Assembly: GCA_964016885.1 (NCBI GenBank)
Contig: OZ024744.1
Span: 113,720,215-113,784,214, forward strand
Direction: 5' to 3'
DNA length: 64,000 nucleotides
DNA from: Eledone cirrhosa
Taxonomy: Eukaryota; Mollusca; Cephalopoda; Octopoda; Eledonidae
Shown: positions 31,101 through 45,482 of the stretch, in pieces
Layout of the letters: the number at the start of each line of letters is the position of its first letter
Numbering within the stretch: the stretch's first letter is position 1
Program-made: the position numbers and the translations under genes
The notes under the pieces: generated by a model
Databases searched by the model: none
What the model was told of the DNA's origin: nothing
Seen by the model: the letters and a program-made list of their open reading frames with translations, nothing else

Positions 31101-34100
31101 GTAACAACATTGTCATCACCATCAACAGTAACAACATTGTCATCACCATCAACAGTAACAACACTGTCATCACCATCAACAGTAGTAACATTGTCATCAC
31201 CATCAACAGTACCAACATTGTCATCACCATCAACTGTAACAACATTGTCATCACCATCAACACAAACAACTCTGTCATCACCAACAACAGTAGTAACACT
31301 GTCATCACCATCAACAGTAACAACATTGTCATCACCATCAACAGTACTAACATTGTCATCACCATCAACAGTAGTAACACTGCCATCACCATTAACAACA
31401 TTGTCATCACCATCAACAGTAACAACATTGTCATCACCATCAACAGTAGCAACATTGTCATCACCATCAACAGTAACAACATTGTCATCACCATCAACAG
31501 TAGTAACAATGTCATCACCATCAACAGTAGTAACATTGTCATCACCATCAACAGTAACAACACTGTCATCACCATCAACAGTAACAACACTGTCATCACT
31601 ATCAACAGTAACAACATTGTCATCACCATCACCATCAACAGTAACATTGTCATCACCATCAATAGTAGTAACACTGTCATCACCATCAACAGTAACAACA
31701 TTGTCATCACCATCAACAATAGTAACACTGTCATCACCATCAACAGTAATAACATTGTCATCACCATCAACGCTAACAACACTGTAATCACCATCAACAG
31801 TAACAACATTGTCATCACCATCAACAGTCACAACATTGTCATCACCATCAACAGTAACAACATTGTCATCACCATCAACAGTAGTAACATTGTCATCACC
31901 ATCAACAGTAATAAATTGTCATCACCATCAACAGTAGTAACACTGTCATCACCATCAACAGTAACAACATTGTCATCACCATCAACAGTAACAACATTGT
32001 CATCACCATCAACTGTAACAACACTGTCATCACCATCAACAGTAACAACATTGTAATAACCATCAACAGTAACAACATTGTCATCACCATCAACAGTAGT
32101 AACATTGTCATCACCATCAACAGTAGTAACACCGTCTCACCATCAACAGTAACAACATTGTCATCACCATCAACAGTAACAACATTGTCATCACCATCAA
32201 CAGTAGTAACATTGTCATCACCATCAACAGTAGTAACACCGTCTCAACATCAACAGTAACAACATTGTCATCACCATCAACAGTAACAACATTGTCATCA
32301 CCATCAATATCAACAGTAGTAACATTGTCATCACCATCAACAGTAACAACACTGCCATCACTATCAACAGTACCAACATTGTCATCACCATCAACAGTAA
32401 CAACATTGTCATCACCATCAACAGTAACAACATTGTCATCACCATCAACAGTAACAACATTGTCATCACCATCAACAGTTATAACATTGTCATCACCATC
32501 AACAGTAGTAACATTGTCATCACCATCAACAGTAGTAACATTGTCATCACCATCAACAGTAACAACACTGTCATCACCATCAACAGTAACAACATTGTCA
32601 TCACCATCAACAGTAGTAACAATGTCATCACCATCAACAGTAACAACATTGTCATCACCATCAACAGTAACAACACTGTCATCACCATCAACAGTAACAA
32701 CACTGTCATCACCATCAACAGTAACAACATTGTCATCTCCATCAACAGTAGTAACATTGTCATCACCATCAACAGTAACAACATTGTCATCACCATCAAC
32801 AATAGTAACACTGTCATCACCATCAACAACATTGTCATCACCATCAACACTAACAACACTGTCATCACCATCAACAGTAACAACATTGTCATCACCATCA
32901 ACAGTAACAACATTGTCATCACCATCAACAGTTATAACATTGTCATCACCATCAACAGTAGTAACATTGTCATCACCATCAACAGTAGTAACACTGTCAT
33001 CACCATCAACAGTAACAACATTGTCATCACCATCAACAGTAGTAACATTGTCATCACCATCAACAGTAACAACATTGTCATCACCATCAACAGTAACAAC
33101 ATTGTCATCACCATCAACAGTAACAACACTGTCATCACCATCAACAGTAACAACATTGTAATCACCATCAACAGTAACAACATTGTCATCAGCATCAACA
33201 GTTACAACATTGTCATCACCATCAACAGTAGTAACATTGTCATCACTATCAACAGTAGTAACATTGTCATCACCATCAACAGTAGTAACACTGTCATCAC
33301 CATGAACAGTAACAACATTGTCATCACCATCAACAGTAACAACATTGTCATCACCATCAACAGTAACAACACTGTCATCACCATCAACAGTAACAACATT
33401 GTAATCACCATCAACAGTAACAACATTGTCATCACCATCAACAGTAGTAACATTGTCATCACCATCAACAGTAGTAACACCGTCTCACCATCAACAGTAA
33501 CAACATTGTCATCACCATCAACAGTAACAACATTGTCATCACCATCAACAGTAACAACACTGTCATCACCATCAACAGTAACAACATTGTCATCACCATC
33601 AACAGTAGTAACATTGTCATCACCATCAACAGTAGTAACACCGTCTCAACATCAACAGTAACAACATTGTCATCACCATCAACAGTAACAACATTGTCAT
33701 CACCATCAATATCAACAGTAGTAACATTGTCATCACCATCAAGAGTAACAATACTGCCATCACTAACAACAGTACCAACATTGTCATCACCATCAACAGT
33801 AACAACATTGTCATCACCATCAACAGTAACAACATTGTCATCACCATCAACAGTAACAACATTGTCATCACCATCAACAGTTATAACATTGTCATCACCA
33901 TCAACAGTAGTAACATTGTCATCACCATCAACAGTAGTAACACTGTCATCACCATCAACAGTAACAACATTGTCATCACCATCAACAATAGTAACATTGT
34001 CATCACCATCAACAGTAACAACAGTCATCACCATCAACAGTAGTAACACTGTCATCACCATCAACAGTAACAACATTGTCATCACCATCAACAGTAGTAA

Positions 34101-34130
34101 CATTGTCATCACCATCAACAGTAACAACAC
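28171..34130. repeat. Mosaic right-family array
   Basis: Continuous 27-mer array with the right-family landmarks in a reshuffled order. The run CATCATCAGTAAC then GTAGTACCATTG occurs near 27,945, 28,530 and 29,650. The CTGCCATCACTATC marker occurs near 30,385 and 32,353. The segment around 32,134-32,500 is repeated at about 33,540-33,900 with a 1,402-bp offset (52 units less 2 bp), both copies carrying CATCAATATCAACAG (near 32,304 and 33,706). Frame-shifting 24-, 25- and 21-bp units are scattered throughout. No gene, RNA or mobile element is visible. Confidence 0.8.
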
Positions 34131-35335
34131 TGTCATCACCATCAACAGTAACAACATTGTCATCACCATCAACAGTAGTAACACTGTCATCACCATCAAC
34201 AGTAACAACATTGTCATCACCATCAACAGTAGTAACATTGCCATCACCATCAACAGTAATAACATTGTCATCACCATCAACAGTAGTAACATTGTCATCA
34301 CCATCAACAGTAACAACACTGTCATCACCATCAACAGTAACAACACTGTCATCACCATCAACAGTAACAACATTGTCATCACCATCAACAGTAGTAACAA
34401 TGTCATCACCATCAACAGTAACAACATTGTCATCACCATCAACAGTAACAACACTGTCATCACCATCAACAGTAACAACACTGTCATCACCATCAACAGT
34501 AACAACATTGTCATCACCATCAACAGTAGTAACATTGTCATCACCATCAACAGTAACAACATTGTCATCACCATCAACACTAACAACACTGTCATCACCA
34601 TTAACAGTAACAACATTGTCATCACCATCAACAGTAACAACATTGTCATCACCATCAACAGTAACAACATTGTCATCACCATCAACAGTTATAACATTGT
34701 CATCACCATCAACAGTAGTAACATTGTCATCACCATCAACAGTAACAACATTGTCATCACCATCAACAGTAACAACATTGTCATCACCATCAACAGTAAC
34801 AACACTGTCATCACCATCAACAGTAACAACATTGTAATCACCATCAACAGAAACAACATTGTCATCACCATCAACAGAAACAACATTGTCATCACCATCA
34901 ACAGTAGTAACATTGTCATCACTATCAACAGTAGTAACATTGTCATCACCATCAACAGTAGTAACACTGTCATCACCATCAACAGTAACAACATTGTCAT
35001 CACCATCAACAGTAACAACATTGTCATCACCATCAACAGTAACAACACTGTCATCACCATCAACAGTAACAACATTGTAATCACCATCAACAGTAACAAC
35101 ATTGTGATCACCATCAACAGTAGTAACATTGTCATCACCATCAACAGTAGTAACACCGTCTCACCATCAACAGTAACAACATTGTCATCACCATCAACAG
35201 TAACAACATTGTCATCACCATCAACAGTAACAACACTGTCATCACCATCAACAGTAACAACATTGTCATCACCATCAACAGTAGTAACATTGTCATCACC
35301 ATCAACAGTAGTAACACCGTCTCAACATCAACAGT
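34131..35335. repeat. 1.2-kb higher-order block, copy 1 of 3
   Basis: Matches 36,526-37,730 at an offset of 2,395 bp; one difference noticed is CCATTAACAG near 34,600 where the partner has CCATCAACAG. Its right part also matches 37,793-38,700 at an offset of 3,365 bp, and that match continues to 35,664/39,029. Shared rare units include the double CATCAACAGAAAC (near 34,847 and 34,874), TTGTGATCACC near 35,104 and the 161-bp cassette at 35,158/35,319. Confidence 0.87.
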
Positions 35336-36525
35336 AACAACATTGTCATCACCATCAACAGTAACAACATTGTCATCACCATCAACAGTAACAACATTGT
35401 CATCACCATCAACAGTTATAACATTGTCATCACCATCAACAGTAGTAACATTGTCATCACCATCAACAGTAGTAACACTGTCATCACCATCAACAGTAAC
35501 AACATTGTCATCACCATCAACAGTAGTAACATTGTCATCACCATCAACAGTAACAACAGTCATCACCATCAACAGTAGTAACATTGTCATCACCATCAAC
35601 AGTAGTACCATTGTCATCACCATCAACAGTAGTAACATTGTCATCACCATCAACAGTAGTAACACCGTCTCAACATCAACAGTAACAACATTGTCATCAC
35701 CATCAACAGTAACAACATTGTCATCACCATCAACAGTAACAACATTGTCATCACCATCAACAGTTATAACATTGTCATCACCATCAACAGTAGTAACATT
35801 GTCATCACCATCAACAGTAGTAACACTGTCATCACCATCAACAGTAACAACATTGTCATCACCATCAACAGTAGTAACATTGTCATCACCATCAACAGTA
35901 ACAACACTGTCATCACCATCAACAGTAACAACATTGTCATCACCATCAACAGTAGTAACACTGTCATCACCATCAACAGTAACAACATTGTCATCACCAT
36001 CAACAGTAGTAACATTGCCATCACCATCAACAGTAATAACATTGTCATCACCATCAACAGTTATAACATTGTCATCACCATCAACAGTAGTAACATTGTC
36101 ATCACCATCAACAGTAGTAACACTGTCATCACCATCAACAGTAACAACATTGTCATCACCATCAACAGTAGTAACATTGTCATCACCATCAACAGTAACA
36201 ACAGTCATCACCATCAACAGTAGTAACATTGTCATCACCATCAACAGTAGTACCATTGTCATCACCATCAACAGTAGTAACATTGTCATCACCATCAACA
36301 GTAGCAACACCGTCTCAACATCAACAGTAACAACATTGTCATCACCATCAACAGTAACAACATTGTCATCACCATCAACAGTAACAACATTGTCATCACC
36401 ATCAACAGTTATAACATTGTCATCACCATCAACAGTAGTAACATTGTCATCACCATCAACAGTAGTAACACTGTCATCACCATCAACAGTAACAACATTG
36501 TCATCACCATCAACAGTAGTAACAT
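35336..36525. repeat. 27-bp array with a repeated short segment
   Basis: The landmark series CAACAGTTATAAC, then ACAACAGTCATC, then GTAGTACCATTG, then a 26-bp GTCTCAAC unit, occurs ending near 35,667 and again ending near 36,312, about 645 bp apart. The second copy has GTAGCAACACCG where the first has GTAGTAACACCG. A GTTATAAC unit near 36,060 is out of its usual order. Only repeat sequence is present. Confidence 0.78.
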
Positions 36526-37730
36526 TGTCATCACCATCAACAGTAACAACATTGTCATCACCATCAACAGTAGTAACACTGTCATCACCATCAACAGTAA
36601 CAACATTGTCATCACCATCAACAGTAGTAACATTGCCATCACCATCAACAGTAATAACATTGTCATCACCATCAACAGTAGTAACATTGTCATCACCATC
36701 AACAGTAACAACACTGTCATCACCATCAACAGTAACAACACTGTCATCACCATCAACAGTAACAACATTGTCATCACCATCAACAGTAGTAACAATGTCA
36801 TCACCATCAACAGTAACAACATTGTCATCACCATCAACAGTAACAACACTGTCATCACCATCAACAGTAACAACACTGTCATCACCATCAACAGTAACAA
36901 CATTGTCATCACCATCAACAGTAGTAACATTGTCATCACCATCAACAGTAACAACATTGTCATCACCATCAACACTAACAACACTGTCATCACCATCAAC
37001 AGTAACAACATTGTCATCACCATCAACAGTAACAACATTGTCATCACCATCAACAGTAACAACATTGTCATCACCATCAACAGTTATAACATTGTCATCA
37101 CCATCAACAGTAGTAACATTGTCATCACCATCAACAGTAACAACATTGTCATCACCATCAACAGTAACAACATTGTCATCACCATCAACAGTAACAACAC
37201 TGTCATCACCATCAACAGTAACAACATTGTAATCACCATCAACAGAAACAACATTGTCATCACCATCAACAGAAACAACATTGTCATCACCATCAACAGT
37301 AGTAACATTGTCATCACTATCAACAGTAGTAACATTGTCATCACCATCAACAGTAGTAACACTGTCATCACCATCAACAGTAACAACATTGTCATCACCA
37401 TCAACAGTAACAACATTGTCATCACCATCAACAGTAACAACACTGTCATCACCATCAACAGTAACAACATTGTAATCACCATCAACAGTAACAACATTGT
37501 GATCACCATCAACAGTAGTAACATTGTCATCACCATCAACAGTAGTAACACCGTCTCACCATCAACAGTAACAACATTGTCATCACCATCAACAGTAACA
37601 ACATTGTCATCACCATCAACAGTAACAACACTGTCATCACCATCAACAGTAACAACATTGTCATCACCATCAACAGTAGTAACATTGTCATCACCATCAA
37701 CAGTAGTAACACCGTCTCAACATCAACAGT
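36526..37730. repeat. 1.2-kb higher-order block, copy 2 of 3
   Basis: Partner of 34,131-35,335 (offset 2,395 bp) and, from 36,823 onward, of 37,793-38,700 (offset 970 bp). The 970-bp offset equals 36 units less two single-base deletions, i.e. it contains the two 26-bp units of the cassette. At 37,731 it joins directly to CAGTTATAAC, where the other copies have CAGTAACAAC; this marks a junction formed by deletion or unequal exchange. Confidence 0.87.
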
Positions 37731-37792
37731 TATAACATTGTCATCACCATCAACAGTAGTAACATTGTCATCACCATCAACAGTAGTAACAC

Positions 37793-38700
37793 TGTCATCA
37801 CCATCAACAGTAACAACACTGTCATCACCATCAACAGTAACAACACTGTCATCACCATCAACAGTAACAACATTGTCATCACCATCAACAGTAGTAACAT
37901 TGTCATCACCATCAACAGTAACAACATTGTCATCACCATCAACACTAACAACACTGTCATCACCATCAACAGTAACAACATTGTCATCACCATCAACAGT
38001 AACAACATTGTCATCACCATCAACAGTAACAACATTGTCATCACCATCAACAGTTATAACATTGTCATCACCATCAACAGTAGTAACATTGTCATCACCA
38101 TCAACAGTAACAACATTGTCATCACCATCAACAGTAACAACATTGTCATCACCATCAACAGTAACAACACTGTCATCACCATCAACAGTAACAACATTGT
38201 AATCACCATCAACAGAAACAACATTGTCATCACCATCAACAGAAACAACATTGTCATCACCATCAACAGTAGTAACATTGTCATCACTATCAACAGTAGT
38301 AACATTGTCATCACCATCAACAGTAGTAACACTGTCATCACCATCAACAGTAACAACATTGTCATCACCATCAACAGTAACAACATTGTCATCACCATCA
38401 ACAGTAACAACACTGTCATCACCATCAACAGTAACAACATTGTAATCACCATCAACAGTAACAACATTGTGATCACCATCAACAGTAGTAACATTGTCAT
38501 CACCATCAACAGTAGTAACACCGTCTCACCATCAACAGTAACAACATTGTCATCACCATCAACAGTAACAACATTGTCATCACCATCAACAGTAACAACA
38601 CTGTCATCACCATCAACAGTAACAACATTGTCATCACCATCAACAGTAGTAACATTGTCATCACCATCAACAGTAGTAACACCGTCTCAACATCAACAGT
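37793..38700. repeat. 0.9-kb higher-order block, copy 3 of 3
   Basis: Repeats 36,823-37,730 at a 970-bp offset with no difference that I noticed, including the double CAGAAAC units, TTGTGATCACC near 38,469 and the cassette at 38,523/38,684. Beyond 38,700 the sequence follows copy 1 (35,336 onward) until 39,029. The set therefore looks like one ancestral block with a later 970-bp tandem duplication. Confidence 0.87.
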
Positions 38701-41700
38701 AACAACATTGTCATCACCATCAACAGTAACAACATTGTCATCACCATCAACAGTAACAACATTGTCATCACCATCAACAGTTATAACATTGTCATCACCA
38801 TCAACAGTAGTAACATTGTCATCACCATCAACAGTAGTAACACTGTCATCACCATCAACAGTAACAACATTGTCATCACCATCAACAGTAGTAACATTGT
38901 CATCACCATCAACAGTAACAACAGTCATCACCATCAACAGTAGTAACATTGTCATCACCATCAACAGTAGTACCATTGTCATCACCATCAACAGTAGTAA
39001 CATTGTCATCACCATCAACAGTAGTAACATTGTCATCACCATCAACAGTAACAACATTGTCATCACCATCATCAGTAGTAACAATGTCATCACCATCAAC
39101 AGTAGTAACATTGTCATCACCATCAACAGTAGTAACACTGTCATCACCATCAACAGTAACAACACTGTCATCACCATCAACAGTAACAATATTGTCATCA
39201 CCATCAACAGTAACATTGTCATCACCATCAACAGTAGTAACATTGACATCACCATCAACAGTAACAACACTGTCATCACCATCAACAGTAACAACATTGT
39301 CATCACCATCAACAGTAGTAACATTGCCATCACCATCAAGAGTAATAACATTGTCATCACCATCAACAGTAGTAACATTGTCATCACCATCAACAGTAAC
39401 AACACTGTCATCACCATCAACAGTAACAACATTGTCATCACCATCAACAGTAGTAACAATGTCATCACCATCAACAGTAACAACATTGGCATCACCATCA
39501 ACAGTAGTAACATTGTCATCACCATCAACAGTAACAACACTGTCATCACCATCAACAGTAACAACACTGTCATCACCATCAACAGTAACAACATTGTCAT
39601 CACCATCAACAATAGTAACACTGTCATCACCATCAACAGTAACAACATTGTCATCACCATCAACACTAACAACACTGTCATCACCATCAACAGTAACAAC
39701 ATTGTCAGCACCATCAACAGTAACAACATTGTCATCACCATCAACAGTAACAACATTGTCATCACCATCAACAGTAACAACACTGTCATCACCATCAACA
39801 GTAACAACATTGTCATCACCATCAACAGTTATAACATTGTCCTCACCATCAACAGTAGTAACATTGTCATCACCATCAACAGTAGTAACACTGTCATCAC
39901 CATCAACAGTAACAACATTGTCATCACCATCAACAGTAGTAACATTGTCATCACCATCAACAGTAGTAACACTGTCATCACCATCAACAGTAACATTGTC
40001 ATCACCATCAACAGTAGTAACATTGTCATCACCATCATCAGTAACAACATTGTCATCACCATCAACAGTAACAACATTGTCATCACCATCAACAGTAGTA
40101 ACATTATCATCGCCATCAACAGTAACAACATTGTCATCACCATCAACAACACTGTCATCACCATCAACAGTAGTAACATTGTCATCACCATCAACAGTAA
40201 TAACATTGTCATCACCATCAACAGTAACAACACTGTCATCACCATCAACAGTAACAACACTGTCATCACCATCAACAGTAACATTGTTATCACCATCAAC
40301 AGTAGTAACATTGTCATCACCATCAACAGTAACAACACTGTCATCACCATCAACAGTAACAACATTGTCATCACCATCAACAGTAGTAATATTGTCATCA
40401 CCATCAACAACACTGTCATCACCATCAACAGTAACAACATTGTCATCACCATCAACAACACTGTCATCACCATCAACAGTAGTAACATTGTCATCACCAT
40501 CAACAGTAATAACATTGTCATCACCATCAACAGTAACAACACTGTCATCACCATCAACAGTAACAACACTGTCATCACCATCAACAGTAACAACATTGTC
40601 ATCACCATCAACAGTAGTAACATTGCCATCACCATCAAGAGTAATAACATTGTCATCACCATCAACAGTAGTAACATTGTCATCACCATCAACAGTAACA
40701 ACACTGTCATCACCATCAACAGTAACAACATTGTCATCACCATCAACAGTAGTAACAATGTCATCACCATCAACAGTAACAACATTGTCATCACCATCAA
40801 CAGTAGTAACATTGTCATCACCATCAACAGTAACAACACTGTCATCACCATCAACAGTAACAACACTGTCAGCACCATCAACAGTAACAACATTGTCATC
40901 ACCATCAACAGTAGAAACATTGTCATCACCATCAACAGTAACAACATTGTCATCACCATCAACAATAGTAACACTGTCATCACCATCAACAGTAACAACA
41001 TTGTCATCACCATCAACACTAACAACACTGTCATCACCATCAACAGTAACAACATTGTCAGCACCATCAACAGTAACAACATTGTCATCACCATCAACAG
41101 TAACACCATTGTCATCACCATCAACAGTAACAACATTGTCATCACCATCAACAGTAACAACATTGTCATCACCATCAACAGTTATAACATTGTCCTCACC
41201 ATCAACAGTAGTAACATTGTCATCACCATCAACAGTAGTAACACTGTCATCACCATCAACAGTAACAACATTGTCATCACCATCAACAGTAGTAACATTG
41301 TCATCACCATCAACAGTAACAACAGTCATCACCATCAACAGTAGTAACACTGTCATCACCATCAACAGTAACATTGTCATCACCATCAACAGTAGTAACA
41401 TTGTCATCACCATCATCAGTAACAACATTGTCATCACCATCAACAGTAACAACATTGTCATCACCATCAACAGTAGTAACATTGTCATCACCATCAACAG
41501 TAGTACCATTGTCATCACCATCAACAGTAGTAACATTGTCATCACCATCAACAGTAGTAACATTGTCATCACCATCAACAGTAACAACACTGTTATCACC
41601 ATCAACAGTAACAACATTGTCATCACCATCAACAGTAGAAACAATGTCATCACCATCAACAGTAGTAACATTGTCATCACCATCTACAGTAGTAACATTG

Positions 41701-44700
41701 TCATCACCATCAACAGCAGTAACACTGTCATCACTATCAACAGTAACAACATTGTCATCACCATCAACAGTAACAACATTGTCATCACCATCAACAGTAA
41801 CAACACTGTCATCACCATCAACAGTAACATTGTCATCACCATCAACAGTAGTAACATTGTCATCACCATCAACAGTAACAACACTGTCATCACCATCAAC
41901 AGTAACAACATTGTCATCACCATCAACAGTAGTAACAATGTCATCACCATCAACAGTAACAACATTGTCATCACCATCAACAGTAGTAACAATGTCATCA
42001 CCATCAACAGTAGTAACATTGTCATCACCATCAACAGTAGTAACATTGTCATCACCATCAACAGCAGTAACACTGTCATCACCATCAACAGTAACAACAT
42101 TGTCATCACCATCAACAGTAACAACATTGTCATCACCATCAACAGTAACAACACTGTCATCACCATCAACAGTAACAACATTGTCATCACCATCAACAGT
42201 AACAACACTGTCATCACCATCAACAGTAACAACATTGTAATCACCATCAACAGTAACAACATTGTCATCACCATCAACAGTTATAACATTGTCATCACCA
42301 TCAACAGTAGTAACATTGTCATCACTATCAACAGTAGTAACATTGTCATCACTATCAACAGTAGTAACATTGTCATCACCATCAACAGTAGTAACACTGT
42401 CATCACCATCAACAGTAACAACATTGTCATCACCATCAACAGTAACAACATTGTCATCACCATCAACAGTAACAACACTGTCATCACCATCAACAGTAAC
42501 AACATTGTAATCACCATCAACAGTAACAACATTGTCATCACCATCAACAGTAGAAACAATGTCATCACCATCAACAGTAGTAACATTGTCATCACCATCA
42601 ACAGTAGTAACATTGTCATCACCATCAACAGCAGTAACACTGTCATCACCATCAACAGTAACAACATTGTCATCACCATCAACAGTAACAACATTGTCAT
42701 CACAATCAACAGTAACAACACTGTCATCACCATCAACAGTAACATTGTCATCACCATCAACAGTAGTAACATTGTCATCACCATCAACAGTAACAACACT
42801 GTCATCACCATCAACAGTAACAACATTGTCATCACCATCAACAGTAGTAACAATGTCATCACCATCAACAGTAACAACATTGTCATCACCATCAACAGTA
42901 GTAACAATGTCATCACCATCAACAGTAGTAACATTGTCATCACCATCAACAGTAGTAACATTGTCATCACCATCAACAGTAGTAACATTGTCATCACCAT
43001 CAACAGCAGTAACACTGTCATCACCATCAACAGTAACAACACTGTCATCACCATCAACAGTAACAACATTGTCATCACCATCAACAGTAACAACACTGTC
43101 ATCACCATCAACAGTAACAATATTGTCATCACCATCAACAGTAACATTGTTATCACCATCAACAGTAGTAACATTGTCATCACCATCAACAGTAACAACA
43201 CTGTCATCACCATCAACAGTAACAACATTGTCATCACCATCAACAGTAGTAATATTGTCATCACCATCAACAGTAACAACACTGTCATCACCATCAACAG
43301 TAGTAACACTGTCATCACCATCAACAGTAACAACATTGTCATCACCATCAACAGTAACAACATTGTCATCACCATCAACAGTAACAACACTGTCATCACC
43401 ATCAACAGTTATAACATTGTCATCACCATCAACAGTAGTAACATTGTCATCACTATCAACAGTAGTAACATTGTCATCACCATCAACAGTAGTAACACTG
43501 TCATCACCATCAACAGTAACAACATTGTCATCACCATCAACAGTAACAACATTGTCATCACCATCAACAGTAACAACACTGTCATCACCATCAACAGTAA
43601 CAACATTGTCATCACCATCAACAGTAACAACACTGTCATCACCATCAACAGTAACAACATTGTCATCACCATCAACAGTAGTAACATTGTCATCACCATC
43701 AACAGTAGTAACACCGTCTCAACATCAACAGTAACAACATTGTCATCACCATCAACAGTAACAACATGGTCATCACCATCAATATCAACAGTAGTAACAT
43801 TGTCATCACCATCAACAGTAACAATACTGCCATCACTATCAACAGTACCAACATTGTCATCACCATCAACAGTAACAACATTGTCATCACCATCAACAGT
43901 AACAATATTGTCATCACCATCAACAGTTATAACATTGTCATCACCATCAACAGTAGTAACATTGTCATCACCATCAACAGTAGTAACACTGTCATCACCA
44001 TCAACAGTAACAACATTGTCATCACCATCAACAATAGTAACATTGTCATCACCATCAACAGTAACAACAGTCATCACCATCAACAGTAGTAACACTGTCA
44101 TCACCATCAACAGTAACAACACTGTCATCACCATCAACAGTAACAACATTGTCATCACCATCAACAGTAGTAACATTGTCATCACCATCAACAGTAACAA
44201 CACTGTCATCACCATCAACAGTAACAACATTGTCATCACCATCAACAGTAGTAACACTGTCATCACCATCAACAGTAACAACATTGTCATCACCATCAAC
44301 AGTAGTAATATTGCCATCACCATCAACAGTAATAACATTGTCATCACCATCAACAGTAGTAACATTGTCATCACCATCAACAACACTGTCATCACCATCA
44401 ACAGTAACAACACTGTCATCACCAACAGTAACAACATTGTCATCACCATCAACAGTAGTAACAATGTCATCACCATCAACATTAACAACATTGTCATCAC
44501 CATCAACAGTAACAACACTGTCATCACCATCAACAGTAACAACACTGTCATCACCATCAACAGTAACAACATTGTCATCACCATCAACAGTAGTAACATT
44601 GTCATCACCATCAACAGTAACAACATTGTCATCACCATCAACACTAACAACACTGTCATCACCATCAACAGTAACAACATTGTCATCACCATCAACAGTA

Positions 44701-45302
44701 ACAACATTGTCATCACCATCAACAGTAACAACATTGTCATCACCATCAACAGTTATAACATTGTCATCACCATCAACAGTAGTAACATTGTCATTACCAT
44801 CAACAGTAGTAACACTGTCATCACCATCAACAGTAACAACATTGTCATCACCATCAACAGTAGTAACATTGTCATCACCATCAACAGTAACAACATTGTC
44901 ATCACCATCAACAGTAACAACATTGTCATCACCATCAACAGTAACAACACTGTCATCACCATCAACAGTAACAACATTGTAATCACCATCAACAGTAACA
45001 ACATTGTCATCACCATCAACAGTTATAACATTGTCATCACCATCAACAGTAGTAACATTGTCATCACTATCAACAGTAGTAACATTGTCATCACCATCAA
45101 CAGTAGTAACACTGTCATCACCATCAACAGTAACAACATTGTCATCACCATCAACAGTAACAACATTGTCATCACCATCAACAGTAACAACACTGTCATC
45201 ACCATCAACAGTAACAACATTGTAATCACCATCAACAGTAACAACATTGTCATCACCATCAACAGTAGTAACATTGTCATCACCATCAACAGTAGTAACA
45301 CT
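38701..45302. repeat. Mosaic right-family array
   Basis: Continuous 27-mer array. The segment 38,700-42,200 shares its landmark order with 48,900-52,300: GTAGTACCATTG, CATCATCAGTAGTAAC (near 39,066), CATCAAGAGTAATAAC (near 39,335 and 40,634), TTGTCAGCACC, TTGTTATCACC (near 40,286) and GTAGAAACAATG (near 41,636). Unit numbers between landmarks differ. The run with CATCAACAGCAGTAAC and GTAGAAACAATG repeats near 41,640-42,060 and 42,550-43,010. Segment 44,000-45,230 reappears at about 47,520-48,750 at an offset of 3,512-3,518 bp. Confidence 0.8.
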
Positions 45303-45482
45303 GTCTCACCATCAACAGTAACAACATTGTCATCACCATCAACAGTAACAACATTGTCATCACCATCAACAGTAACAACACTGTCATCACCATCAACAGT
45401 AACAACATTGTCATCACCATCAACAGTAGTAACATTGTCATCACCATCAACAGTAGTAACACCGTCTCAACATCAACAGTAA
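38949..45482 (+). other. Longest repeat-derived open reading frame (2,177 codons); not a supported gene
   Basis: This is the longest stop-free ATG frame I found. It begins inside a unit at a variant ATG (AACAATG-type and CATTGTC contexts give no start signal) and translates as nonamers SSPSTVTTL, then, after a 25-bp unit, as VITINSNNI, then returns to SSPSTVTTL. No residue outside these low-complexity nonamers is present, and there is no signal peptide, domain or termination signal. Equally long frames run through the same DNA on the opposite strand. The 27-bp unit lacks stops in four of six frames, so length is no evidence of coding. I give it only so that a reader meeting this ORF in an automated annotation knows its nature. 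Confidence 0.1.

Noticed and set aside
38949..45482. A giant secreted Ser/Thr-rich (mucin-like) protein gene from SSPSTVTTL repeats
   Set aside because: The frame changes to VITINSNNI and back at 25-bp units, similar ORFs exist in three other frames, no non-repeat domain, signal peptide or splice context is present, and the array extends beyond any ORF in both directions.
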